A DNA stretch of 12,115 bases from Flavobacteriaceae bacterium UBA3440 (GCA_002378585.1 DFSJ01000035.1:11782-23896); one strand, 5' to 3'. Shown: positions 1 to 7,788, counted from the first letter of the stretch. Translations and numbers: made by a program. Notes: generated from the letters alone by a model not told the origin.

Positions 1-651
1 CACGGTGACCAACTTATGGTGACAGGACCTGAAAACGAACGAATCATGCGAGCGTTTAAAGACGCGCGATTTTTTAAGAATGGATTAAGTGGCCGCAGTG
101 ATTCTATTCACTACTCGCAAAAATCAGGAATCACGCAACTCATTCGGCAACCAATCGTTTGGAATGGAAACACCCAATTGACCGGCGACAGTATCCACAT
201 TAAGGCTCATCCGGTAACCAATGACCTGGATTCGCTCAAGGTGATAGGGAATGCATTTGTTGCCTCATTAGACTCTATTTCAAACACAGGTTACAACCAA
301 GCTAAAGGCAAAAAATTGAATGGGAGATTCATCAACAATACCTTGGATCGCATACAGTTACTTCAAAACACAGAGGTAATTTATTACGTATACGACGATG
401 ACCAAGAACTATTGGGCATTGACAAAACAGTTTGCTCCGAGGTTTGGATGTATCTTAAAGACAATGAATTGGAGGATATTAAATTCATCACCTCACCTGA
501 TGGGACCGTTACTCCAGAAAAAGAATTTTTAGAAGAGGATAAAAAACTGGAAGGATTTCAATGGTTTGGATCACTTCAGATGAAAAAACCGGAGGATATA
601 TTTGATATTTCTGATCTACAATGGGACCAGCCAAAGACCAAAAAAGGATGA
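1..651 (+). CDS. OstA/LptA-like LPS-export protein, C-terminal part (5' end outside window)
   Basis: The reading frame is open from base 1, so the gene begins upstream; about 216 residues are visible and the ATG at 16 is probably internal. The protein resembles the OstA-like proteins of Bacteroidota, periplasmic relatives of LptA that are thought to carry lipopolysaccharide between membranes. The visible part has the expected beta-rich pattern, alternating short strands with polar turns (for example WNGNTQLTGDSIHI and NTEVIYYVYDDDQELLGIDK). It ends in the acidic tail common in this group, with a PDGTVTPEKEF segment followed by LEGFQWFG. It shares an ATGA stop/start overlap with the aminotransferase gene, so the two are probably co-transcribed and translationally coupled. 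The family call is fairly secure. The LPS-transport role is inferred from family membership, and the N-terminal signal peptide and OstA domain cannot be seen here. Confidence 0.8.
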   Translation, partial: HGDQLMVTGPENERIMRAFKDARFFKNGLSGRSDSIHYSQKSGITQLIRQPIVWNGNTQLTGDSIHIKAHPVTNDLDSLKVIGNAFVASLDSISNTGYNQAKGKKLNGRFINNTLDRIQLLQNTEVIYYVYDDDQELLGIDKTVCSEVWMYLKDNELEDIKFITSPDGTVTPEKEFLEEDKKLEGFQWFGSLQMKKPEDIFDISDLQWDQPKTKKG

Positions 652-1841
652 AAGAGGATTTTCTGAGGTATCAAGCCCAAACTACCCCCCACCCTTTAGG
701 CATGGTGGTTTCCAAAGCCAAAGGAAGCTACATCTATGACGCTGATGGTAAACCTCATTTGGATTTTGTGGCCGGTGTGTCTGCCTGTACCCTGGGACAC
801 TGTGCGCCAGAGGTAGTTACCGCTATTGAAAATCAGGTTCAACAGTATATGCACGTGATGGTTTATGGCGAATACGCCCAAGGTCCAGCCGTGGAGTATT
901 GTGCGCTTTTGGCCCAACAACTCCCCAAACCTCTTGAAACCACTTATTTAGTTAATTCCGGCACTGAAGCCATCGAAGCCTCCATAAAACTAGCGAGAAG
1001 GGTTACTGGGCGAAAAAAAATAATAGGCGCCTACGAAGCCTATCACGGCAATACCCTGGGCAGCATGAGCCTTATGGGGATGCAAGAGCAGAGAAAACCT
1101 TTTGAGCCCTTGTTGGCAGACGTTGATTTTATCCGATTTAACGAATTTGAAGACCTGAGTAAAATTGATGACCATACCGCAGGGGTCATAGTGGAATCTA
1201 TACAGGGTGGGGCTGGATTTATTGTTCCGCTGCCTGGATACCTTAAGGCGCTACAAGACAGATGCCATCAAGTAGGGGCACTCCTTATTTTGGATGAGAT
1301 TCAACCTGGATTCGGCAGAACGGGCAGCCTGTTTGCTTTTCAACAGCATGATTGTGTCCCTGATGTATTGGCCATAGGCAAAGGGATGGCTTCAGGCTTA
1401 CCTTGTGGAGCCATCGTGGCTTCAAAAAGTCATATGGACTTGCTGAGTGATCGACCAAAGCTTGGGCACATTACTACCTTTGGAGGAAATCCGGTGGTGG
1501 CTGCAGCGGCATTGGCTACCTTAAACGTATTGATTCACAGCTCATTGATGAGTGATGTCAAGTCAAAAGAACTGAGCTTTAGGCAAAAACTGAAACATCC
1601 TTTGATTCAAGAGATTAGAGGTGTTGGCTTAATGTTGGCTTTAATTATGCCAGAGCCAGAAATAGCCAATTACTTGGTACTTGAAGCGGCCAAAAATCAA
1701 CTCATTCTCTTTTGGTTGCTCATCGAAAAAAGAGCCGTCAGAATCACTCCACCACTCACGATATCCGAACAGGAAATCGCCTTGGGCTGCCAAATGATCT
1801 GTTCCATTCTCGACAGATATGACCCCGCCCATGTTAACTAA
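648..1841 (+). CDS. Class III PLP-dependent aminotransferase (aspartate aminotransferase family)
   Basis: This is a fold-type I, class III aminotransferase of 397 residues, close to the usual length of acetylornithine/ornithine/4-aminobutyrate-type enzymes. Visible motifs are the phosphate-binding NSGTEAIEASIKLAR (SGT at about 104-106), YEAYHGNTLGS with the cofactor-stacking aromatic/His pair, LILDEIQPGFGRTG with the Asp (about 216) that contacts the pyridine nitrogen, and AIGKGMASGLPCGA with the PLP-binding Lys at 245. The C-terminal RITPPLTIS motif matches this family. I chose the ATG at 648 because it forms a 4-bp ATGA overlap with the upstream stop codon; an in-frame ATG at 621 would add nine residues. 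Flavobacterial genomes often place such a gene beside the OstA-like gene. The amino donor and acceptor cannot be deduced; an acetylornithine- or ornithine-type reaction is one possibility. Several phenyl/aliphatic replacements (LFWLLIEK near 353-361) look typical of the flavobacterial subgroup. Confidence 0.9.
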   Translation: MKEDFLRYQAQTTPHPLGMVVSKAKGSYIYDADGKPHLDFVAGVSACTLGHCAPEVVTAIENQVQQYMHVMVYGEYAQGPAVEYCALLAQQLPKPLETTYLVNSGTEAIEASIKLARRVTGRKKIIGAYEAYHGNTLGSMSLMGMQEQRKPFEPLLADVDFIRFNEFEDLSKIDDHTAGVIVESIQGGAGFIVPLPGYLKALQDRCHQVGALLILDEIQPGFGRTGSLFAFQQHDCVPDVLAIGKGMASGLPCGAIVASKSHMDLLSDRPKLGHITTFGGNPVVAAAALATLNVLIHSSLMSDVKSKELSFRQKLKHPLIQEIRGVGLMLALIMPEPEIANYLVLEAAKNQLILFWLLIEKRAVRITPPLTISEQEIALGCQMICSILDRYDPAHVN

Positions 1842-1870
1842 TTTGTTGATAACATAGCTATTAAAACACC

Positions 1871-1900
1871 TTGCCCTGGGCGCTAATTGGGCTACATTTA
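1871..1900 (+). promoter_or_regulatory. Candidate Bacteroidota-type promoter for the TPR-DUF368-aroE cluster
   Basis: TTG at 1871-1873 is followed after exactly 19 nt by TACATTTA at 1893-1900. This matches the flavobacterial consensus TTG-N17-23-TAnnTTTG at every defined position except the last. Transcription would start near 1906, leaving a leader of about 20 nt before the ATG at 1927. The 85-bp gap it lies in contains no convincing terminator for the aminotransferase gene, so read-through from upstream is also possible. Confidence 0.5.
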
Positions 1901-1926
1901 TAACAATAGGAATCCAAAAGCGTATT

Positions 1927-3309
1927 ATGGCCATAGATCCTGAAGAACGTCCCGGAAAACCGATCGCCAGGTTTGAATCAATGCTCAAGACAGACGATGT
2001 CTATTTTTTTGACGCCGAGGACTTTGAGGATATCATCCACCATTACTTGAATCAAGGTAAAGTACGTCTAGCGAAAAAAGCGATTCAACTCAGCTTAGAT
2101 CAACATCCCAACACCACCCCGCTTAAATTGTTAGAAGTCGAGGTCATGGTATTTGAAAATCGACTAGAGGAGGCAGTAAGACAACTCAATCAGATAGAAG
2201 AAGTGGACGGTACTAATGAAGAGGTGTACATTCAAAGAGCCAATATCTATTCGAAAAAAGACGAACATCCAAAAGCGATTGAATACCTAAAAAAAGCATT
2301 GGAAATTGCTCCTGATCAGATGGATATTTACGCCCTAATGGGTATGGAATATTTGTTTCTAGACGATTTTGAACAAGCTAAAAATTGCTTTATTCAGTGC
2401 GTTGAAGATGATCCTGAAGACTACGCTTCACTGTATAATGTAGTTTACTGCTATGAATTCCTCGAAGATTACGAAGGGGCTATTCAATTTCTCAACGACT
2501 ATCTAGAACAGAACCCGTATTGCGAAGTGGCTTGGCATCAATTAGGCAAGCAATACGTTGAAAAATCAATGTATAAAGAGGCCTTAACTGCCTTTGATTT
2601 TGCCATTATATCAGACGACACCTTTACAGGGGCCTATTTTGAAAAAGCTATGGTCTTGGAGAAACTAAAGCGCTACAATGAGGCTATAGAAAATTACCAA
2701 ACCACTTTAGATTTGGGCGAGCCCAGTGCGCAAACATACCTCAGACTAGGTCAATGTCATGAGGCTTTGGGACTTTATGCGCAAACGGAGGAATACTTTG
2801 GTCTAGCTGTCAGTGAAGACCCCCTACTTGAACGCGCATGGCTATCAATAGCACAGTATCACCTCACCCAAAACGCTTCGGGAGTTGCTTTGGATTGGAT
2901 CCAAAAAGCGCTTCAAATCGATGATGAAAATCCACATTATTGGGAAACATGTGCCATGATTTACGCCTCGATGGACATGCATTTTGAAGCTGATTTTGCC
3001 TGCAAACAATCCGTAGCATTTGGCGGCCAACGCATTGAATTATGGCTGCTGTGGGCACATACTGTCTGGTCGCTTGAAGATCCTCAGGGGTGTATTTTAG
3101 TTTTGGAGGAAGCTTTAGTGCTGTATGACAACCATCCAGAACTAAATCTCAGGATGGCCGTGGCACAACACGCAGTACAAAACCTGAGCCAAGCTTCTTT
3201 CTACCTGGAAAAAGCGGGAAAAGATTCAAGTATGCTAGCACTAGCCCAAACAGCTTTTCCTTATTTTTGGACGAGTCAATGGACGCAGACACACTGGCTT
3301 GGCCATTAA
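1927..3309 (+). CDS. Tetratricopeptide-repeat protein, conserved in Bacteroidota
   Basis: This 460-residue soluble protein has no signal peptide or membrane segment. The N-terminal part (about 14-60) carries a characteristic RFESMLKTDDVYFFDAEDFE segment followed by helical repeat-like sequence. Canonical TPR units then run from about 99 to 336 in roughly 34-residue steps, each with the small-residue and aromatic pattern (AIEYLKKALEIAPD, YALMGMEYLF, ALTAFDFAIISDD, AIENYQTTLDLGE). Degenerate repeats continue to the C-terminus. TPR arrays serve as protein-binding scaffolds, and no catalytic domain is present. I recall close relatives of this size and N-terminal motif throughout Flavobacteriia, but no assigned function. 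The gene is the first of a tight same-strand cluster, ending 8 nt before the first DUF368 gene. The ATG at 1927 lies about 20 nt downstream of the predicted transcription start. The fold is certain and the biological role unknown. Confidence 0.88.
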   Translation: MAIDPEERPGKPIARFESMLKTDDVYFFDAEDFEDIIHHYLNQGKVRLAKKAIQLSLDQHPNTTPLKLLEVEVMVFENRLEEAVRQLNQIEEVDGTNEEVYIQRANIYSKKDEHPKAIEYLKKALEIAPDQMDIYALMGMEYLFLDDFEQAKNCFIQCVEDDPEDYASLYNVVYCYEFLEDYEGAIQFLNDYLEQNPYCEVAWHQLGKQYVEKSMYKEALTAFDFAIISDDTFTGAYFEKAMVLEKLKRYNEAIENYQTTLDLGEPSAQTYLRLGQCHEALGLYAQTEEYFGLAVSEDPLLERAWLSIAQYHLTQNASGVALDWIQKALQIDDENPHYWETCAMIYASMDMHFEADFACKQSVAFGGQRIELWLLWAHTVWSLEDPQGCILVLEEALVLYDNHPELNLRMAVAQHAVQNLSQASFYLEKAGKDSSMLALAQTAFPYFWTSQWTQTHWLGH

Positions 3310-3317
3310 ATTAAATC

Positions 3318-4217
3318 ATGGAAAATACAAGAAAACCAATAGATTACCTATGGATAGTCCTTAAAGGTATGGCCATGGGTGCTGCAGACGTGGTACCTGG
3401 TGTATCGGGAGGCACGATCGCCTTTATTTCTGGCATCTATCAAGAATTGGTCGAAACCATAGCCAGACTTAGGCCCAGTTTGTTGCTCGTATTAAAAAAT
3501 GAGGGGATTAAGGCGTTTTGGAAGGCCTCTAACGCCTCTTTCCTACTCGCCTTGCTCAGCGGTATTGCCTTGAGTATTGCTTCACTAGCGAAAGGCATAA
3601 GCTGGTTGCTTGAACACCAACCCATATTGGTTTGGTCCTTCTTTTTCGGTTTGATGTTGGCTAGTTGTTGGCACATTTACCGCTCTGTCGGTCTGTGGAA
3701 AACAAGCCTCTACCTATGGCTGTTTTTGGGAACCATCATGGCAGGAAGCATCAATTTTTTGCCTGAAGGAGCTGCTAGTAGCTCAATGCTCTATTTATTT
3801 CTCTCTGGAGCCTTGGCGAGCGTTGCCATGATCTTGCCTGGAATATCCGGTGCCTTTATTTTGGTGCTCCTAGGTAGTTATGCCACGGTACTTACCGGGG
3901 TACATGAACGAAACATAACCATTGTGGGTGTTGTTGGGCTAGGTGCTGTAACCGGTTTACTTTCATTTTCTTCGCTGCTCAAATGGATGTTAACTCGATT
4001 CCAACACCAAACACTTGCCGTACTGGTCGGTTTCATGTTAGGGGCACTACCCAAAATTTGGCCTTGGAAATATCCTTCAGATCGCGCTGTGGATGTACTA
4101 GCCCCCTGGAATTTTCCTCTAGAAAGTCAATGGCCAATGGCCCTATGCTTGATGTTACTCGGTATTTTCTTAATTTTAGGGTTAGAGCGTTTGGCCCAAA
4201 AGCCAGATGCTCCATAA
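3318..4217 (+). CDS. DUF368 family membrane protein 1 (PopT-type polyprenyl-phosphate transporter)
   Basis: This 299-residue polytopic inner-membrane protein has about eight hydrophobic segments. DUF368 proteins (named PopT in Staphylococcus) are known as polyprenyl-phosphate transporters that return undecaprenyl phosphate, the lipid carrier for peptidoglycan and other envelope glycans, across the cytoplasmic membrane. The hallmark appears twice: LKGMAMGAADVVPGVSGG at about 15-32 and SVAMILPGISGAFILVLLG near 165-185. These two half-repeats with PGxSG re-entrant-like cores suggest an internally duplicated, inverted fold. An acidic residue, D24, precedes the first PG motif. The ATG at 3318 puts the usual 15-16 residues before the KG that opens the motif. 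It is 8 nt from the TPR gene, and a divergent paralogue follows directly. The family assignment is secure; the exact lipid substrate in this organism is inferred. Confidence 0.9.
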   Translation: MENTRKPIDYLWIVLKGMAMGAADVVPGVSGGTIAFISGIYQELVETIARLRPSLLLVLKNEGIKAFWKASNASFLLALLSGIALSIASLAKGISWLLEHQPILVWSFFFGLMLASCWHIYRSVGLWKTSLYLWLFLGTIMAGSINFLPEGAASSSMLYLFLSGALASVAMILPGISGAFILVLLGSYATVLTGVHERNITIVGVVGLGAVTGLLSFSSLLKWMLTRFQHQTLAVLVGFMLGALPKIWPWKYPSDRAVDVLAPWNFPLESQWPMALCLMLLGIFLILGLERLAQKPDAP

Positions 4218-4218
4218 A

Positions 4219-5229
4219 ATGAAAGCACCTTCTGAGCTAAAATCGCATTTTCTCACTTTTTTAAAAGGCTTAACCATGGGTGCAGCCAACAAGGTTCCCG
4301 GTGTTTCTGGCGGAATTGTTGCGTTTGTTTGGGGGTTTTATGAACGATTTATCTCTTCGTTAAAAAAAATGGATCTACATGCTTTTACTCTTTTAAGGCA
4401 TGGGAAATTCAGGGAATTTAAGCAGTATACTGATTTTGTCTTTTTAGGCTATTTGGTCATGGGCATGGTATTCAGCTATTTCAGCGTCTCCAAAATCTTG
4501 GATTACTTTCTAAAAACTAGAGAGCTTTACGTCTGGTCGGTATTTTTTGGCATGATCGTAGGTTCGGTGTACTATATATCCAAAAGTTTTGGCGGCTGGA
4601 ACAGCAGAAACAGAAGTTTTGGACTGCTGGGACTTATCTTGGGGATCAGTATCAGCTTCTTAAGTCCTGCGCAAGAAAACAACCACTGGCTATTTGTATT
4701 CTTCTGTGGTATGATCAGTGTTTCCGGGATGACATTACCTGGACTATCGGGCTCATTTATTCTCATGTTGATGGGCAACTATGTGCTTTTACTTGTTGAA
4801 TCTGTCAATGCATTGTTTGACACATTGACTGAAATAGTGCGATTAGAGTTTGGGTTTGTACATGATACCGCTCGGCTAGATGCCTTATTTACCCTGGGTA
4901 TATTCACGCTTGGATCAGTGGTAGGATTGATCACCCTTTCTCATTTTATTGGCTATTTACTCAAACGCTATCACGATCAAACAACGGCTTCCATCATTGG
5001 ATTTATCACAGGTTCTCTAGGCGTTGTTTGGCCATGGAAAGAGGCCGATTATCTTTATGATGCTGCTGGAAATGTGGTCACCGACAGTTATTTGCAGCCC
5101 GTAGTCATCCAATTCACTCGATATATACCAAAACTAAACGACGCTCAAAACCTATGGGCCCTGGTATTTATCTTATCCGGAATTGCATTACTCGTAATTT
5201 TAGAACGCTATGGAGCCCAAAAAAAATAG
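4219..5229 (+). CDS. DUF368 family membrane protein 2 (divergent tandem paralogue)
   Basis: This is a second DUF368/PopT-family integral membrane protein of 336 residues. Both half-motifs are present: LKGLTMGAANKVPGVSGG at about 15-32 and SGMTLPGLSGSFILMLMG in the second half. It differs consistently from its neighbour. The D-V pair before the first PG motif is replaced by N24-K25, removing a negative and adding a positive charge, and extra loops lengthen the chain by 37 residues (for example VNALFDTLTEIVRLEF and the AGNVVTDSYLQP loop near the C-terminus). I preferred the ATG at 4219 over the in-frame ATG at 4207 because it aligns the KG motif at the same residue number as in protein 1 and leaves 1 nt between genes. 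The stop lies 20 nt inside aroE, implying coupled translation. Transport of undecaprenyl phosphate or a related lipid is inferred from the family. Confidence 0.88.
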   Translation: MKAPSELKSHFLTFLKGLTMGAANKVPGVSGGIVAFVWGFYERFISSLKKMDLHAFTLLRHGKFREFKQYTDFVFLGYLVMGMVFSYFSVSKILDYFLKTRELYVWSVFFGMIVGSVYYISKSFGGWNSRNRSFGLLGLILGISISFLSPAQENNHWLFVFFCGMISVSGMTLPGLSGSFILMLMGNYVLLLVESVNALFDTLTEIVRLEFGFVHDTARLDALFTLGIFTLGSVVGLITLSHFIGYLLKRYHDQTTASIIGFITGSLGVVWPWKEADYLYDAAGNVVTDSYLQPVVIQFTRYIPKLNDAQNLWALVFILSGIALLVILERYGAQKK

Positions 5230-5953
5230 ATATGGCCTTTTAGGCAGAAATATTGCCTATTCGTTTTCTAGGGGATATTTCACCCAAAAATTTCAATTGG
5301 CAGGATTAATCGATTATAGCTATGAAAACTTTGATTGGCCCGATCTTTCCTCATTGCGCACTCAGGTATACAACGATGCGTCAATTAGGGGCTTGAATGT
5401 TACCATACCCTATAAAACTGAAGTAATCCCCCTACTCGATGAACTCAGAGGAGCCGCAGAAGAAATTCAAGCAGTAAACACTATTGCCCGTGAGGGTGAT
5501 CGCTTAATCGGTTATAATACGGATGTAGTCGGGTTTAAAAACTCGCTACTTCCTCACTTAAAAAACCACCACAAACGAGCACTTATTCTCGGAACTGGGG
5601 GTGCGTCAAAAGCAGTCGCCTATGTATTGGAACAGTTAAACATCCCTTATCAGTGGGTGTCTCGAACCCCAGATCTAGGACAAATAGCCTATCGAGCTAT
5701 CGATGAAAAAATAGTAAGGAGCCACCAGCTCGTGATACAATGCAGTCCTTTGGGCACCTACCCCAATATCGAGCAGAAACCTGAATTTCCCTACCCCTAT
5801 CTAACCGACCAACATTTGTTGTTTGATTTGATCTACAATCCAGAAATCACTGCCTTTATGAAAGCTGGTATGCTTCAAGGGGCGCAAGCAGTCAACGGTT
5901 ACCAAATGTTGGTCGAACAAGCTGAAGAAGCTTGGCGTATTTGGTCAAAATAA
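5210..5953 (+). CDS. aroE: Shikimate dehydrogenase (NADP+)
   Basis: AroE reversibly reduces 3-dehydroshikimate to shikimate with NADPH, a middle step of chorismate and aromatic amino acid synthesis in the cytoplasm. The 247-residue protein is slightly short but complete. Substrate-site motifs are YGLLGRNIAYSFS with S18 and S20, LNVTIPYK with the catalytic K69, AVN with N90, and GYNTDVVGF with the catalytic D105. The cofactor domain has LILGTGGASKAVAY (about 125-138) and VSRTP, whose Arg is placed to bind the NADP phosphate. QCSPLGTYP and VNGYQMLVEQA complete the family signature. YSFS in place of the more common HSFS is usual in Bacteroidota. The start at 5210 lies 20 bp inside the preceding membrane-protein gene, and no other ATG occurs before the conserved N-terminus, so this overlapping start is needed. 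Confidence 0.95.
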   Translation: MEPKKNRYGLLGRNIAYSFSRGYFTQKFQLAGLIDYSYENFDWPDLSSLRTQVYNDASIRGLNVTIPYKTEVIPLLDELRGAAEEIQAVNTIAREGDRLIGYNTDVVGFKNSLLPHLKNHHKRALILGTGGASKAVAYVLEQLNIPYQWVSRTPDLGQIAYRAIDEKIVRSHQLVIQCSPLGTYPNIEQKPEFPYPYLTDQHLLFDLIYNPEITAFMKAGMLQGAQAVNGYQMLVEQAEEAWRIWSK

Positions 5954-5991
5954 CGCACTGAAAATAGACAAAGTAATTAGGCTTCAATTTT

Positions 5992-6021
5992 TTGGAATTT
6001 GTTGGGTAGTTAGTATCTTAC
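5992..6021 (+). promoter_or_regulatory. Weak candidate promoter for the DUF349 gene
   Basis: In the 99-bp gap between aroE and the DUF349 gene, TTG at 5992-5994 is separated by 19 nt from TATCTTAC at 6014-6021. The second element keeps TAnnTT of the TAnnTTTG consensus but lacks the final TG. Spacing is ideal and would give a leader of about 26 nt. No terminator hairpin is evident after aroE, so the downstream gene may also be read from the upstream cluster. Confidence 0.32.
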
Positions 6022-6052
6022 TGACCGGTAATAACCATGAAACACCACTGAT

Positions 6053-7741
6053 ATGTCAGAAGAGAAAGCGCCAGAACAACAGACCTCTCCCCAAGAGATT
6101 ACGAGTCCTGTTGATGCGCATTTGCACGAAATCGACCATTCCAATGCTGCTGATGCAGAGCTTGACAAGCATCAAGACAAGCACCAAATACCCTTTTTGG
6201 ACTATTCCAATATGGCACTGGAGAATTTAGTGGGAGAATTACAACGATTGGTCAAAAATGAATCTGTTTCATTGATCAAAAGACACGTAGACGCAATTAA
6301 AAATTCATTTGACCAACAATATCAAGCTTTATTCGACTCAAAAAAAGAAGAGTATCTCGCGCAAGGCGGTGTTGAGATGGATTTTAAATTCAGCAGCGTA
6401 GATAAGCGTCAGTTTAATGAGGTGTATAAAGAGTATCGCGAAAAGAGAGCTGACTACTATCAACGCCAAGAAATACAGTTGAAAAACAACTTAGCGCATC
6501 GTTGGGAGTTGATTGAACGCCTCAAAGGATTAATCTCCATGGAGGAAGATATCAATACTACGTACAACAATTTTAAAGTGATTTTGGCAGAATGGAAAAA
6601 TGCCGGTCCCATTCCACGCGATAAATACAACGATGTGTGGCGCACGTATCACCACCATATGGAGATCTTTTATGATTTTCTAAATCTGAATCGCGAGTTA
6701 CGGGATCTTGATTTTAAACACAATTTAGAGGAAAAACTAAAGCTAGTTGTACGGGCTGAAGAATTGGCTGAACTAACTGATATTCATCAAGCATTTCAGG
6801 AGCTACAGGTGCTACACAAAATCTGGAAAGAAGATTTAGGGCCCGTAGATAAAGAACACAGAAATGAGATTTGGGATCGTTTCAGTAAGGCTACCAAAAC
6901 AATTCACGATAACAGGCAAGCTTACTTTGCCTCATTAGACAAAGACCTCGAAGTTAATCTTCACGCTAAAGAAGCTATTCTTGAGAAAATTAAACAGCTC
7001 ACACTCCATGTCCCAACTTCCCACAAGGAAATCCAAAATCAAATAAAAGCTATGGAGTCATTACGCCAATCCTTTATGGAAATTGGTAAGGTGCCCAGTA
7101 AACAAAGTGATAAAGTTTGGAAAAGCTTTAAAGAGCTAAGCAGAACATTCAACAAGAATAAAAACAACTTCTTTAAAAACATCAAAAAAGATCAAAACGA
7201 TCACCTAACGCAAAAAAGAGCGCTATTAGAAATTGCCCAGGGTTTAGTTGAAGCTGAAATTAATGAGGCTAATACCGCTGAACTTAAACGCATTCAGGCA
7301 GCTTGGAAAGAGGTGGGGCATGTACCAAGAAAATTCTCAGACGCGCTATGGAAAGACTTTAAATCAGCGTGTAATGCGTATTTCGAACGCCTACAAGCGC
7401 AGAAGAAAACACAACAGCCCCAATCTACAGATAGACAAACACGAAGAACTCATACGCAGTCAGTGCCTGCGCAACAATCAGAGCGTTCTATCATTCGGAA
7501 AAAAATTGAAGAAGAGCAGGACAAGATACGTCAGCTAGAAAATAACCTGGCATTTTTCAGTCATGTTCCCGATGATAATCCTGTAGTCAAAGACGTTCAG
7601 AAAAAGATAGATCTACTACACAAACAGCTTGACGCGTTAAAAGAACAACTGAAACAAATAAATATTCAAGAACATCAACAGAAAAGGGCAGCAAAAGAAA
7701 CTGATGATTCTACTGAAGCTCAAGAAGACACTGCCGAATAA
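6053..7741 (+). CDS. DUF349 repeat protein
   Basis: This 562-residue, highly charged, largely helical cytoplasmic protein has four DUF349 repeats at about residues 143-213, 223-295, 302-375 and 383-449. Each repeat contains a helix ending in a W-K or related pair, a G-x-(I/V)P turn and then a W-x-x-(F/Y) helix: AEWKNAGPIPRDKYNDVW, HKIWKEDLGPVDKEHRNEIW, SFMEIGKVPSKQSDKVW, AAWKEVGHVPRKFSDALW. Repeat 3 has Phe341 where the others have Trp. The first 50 residues are acidic and probably disordered. After repeat 4 comes a Gln/Thr/Arg-rich linker (about 451-477), a coiled coil at about 478-545, and an acidic tail. The function of the family is not established. In flavobacteria I recall this gene near aroE and the DUF368 pair, which may reflect linked roles or shared expression. 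It ends at a strong bidirectional terminator. Confidence 0.85.
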   Translation: MSEEKAPEQQTSPQEITSPVDAHLHEIDHSNAADAELDKHQDKHQIPFLDYSNMALENLVGELQRLVKNESVSLIKRHVDAIKNSFDQQYQALFDSKKEEYLAQGGVEMDFKFSSVDKRQFNEVYKEYREKRADYYQRQEIQLKNNLAHRWELIERLKGLISMEEDINTTYNNFKVILAEWKNAGPIPRDKYNDVWRTYHHHMEIFYDFLNLNRELRDLDFKHNLEEKLKLVVRAEELAELTDIHQAFQELQVLHKIWKEDLGPVDKEHRNEIWDRFSKATKTIHDNRQAYFASLDKDLEVNLHAKEAILEKIKQLTLHVPTSHKEIQNQIKAMESLRQSFMEIGKVPSKQSDKVWKSFKELSRTFNKNKNNFFKNIKKDQNDHLTQKRALLEIAQGLVEAEINEANTAELKRIQAAWKEVGHVPRKFSDALWKDFKSACNAYFERLQAQKKTQQPQSTDRQTRRTHTQSVPAQQSERSIIRKKIEEEQDKIRQLENNLAFFSHVPDDNPVVKDVQKKIDLLHKQLDALKEQLKQINIQEHQQKRAAKETDDSTEAQEDTAE

Positions 7742-7769
7742 AAAAAGCCTCCAATTGGAGGCTTTTTTT
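7741..7769. terminator. Bidirectional intrinsic terminator between the DUF349 gene and rny
   Basis: Bases 7741-7768 form a perfect 28-bp palindrome. The arms of 12 nt contain six A, then GCCTCC, and on the other side GGAGGC then six T (with one more T at 7769); the centre is AATT. Read on either strand this is a GC-rich hairpin followed by a T-run. It lies between convergent genes, with its first base overlapping the last base of the DUF349 stop codon, and so serves both. Confidence 0.93.
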
Positions 7770-7788
7770 ATTAATAATTTGGTTTAGA

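Noticed and set aside
1842..1926. Terminator between the aminotransferase and TPR genes
   Set aside because: Only a short ATAGCTAT palindrome is present, with no GC-rich hairpin and T-run.
3983..4222. A 79-codon open frame overlapping the end of the first DUF368 gene
   Set aside because: It lies inside the conserved second half of the DUF368 protein and has no independent support.
7248..7538. A 96-codon open frame inside the DUF349 gene in another frame
   Set aside because: It is fully contained in a conserved gene and its translation is a frame-shifted shadow rich in Lys/Arg/Asn.
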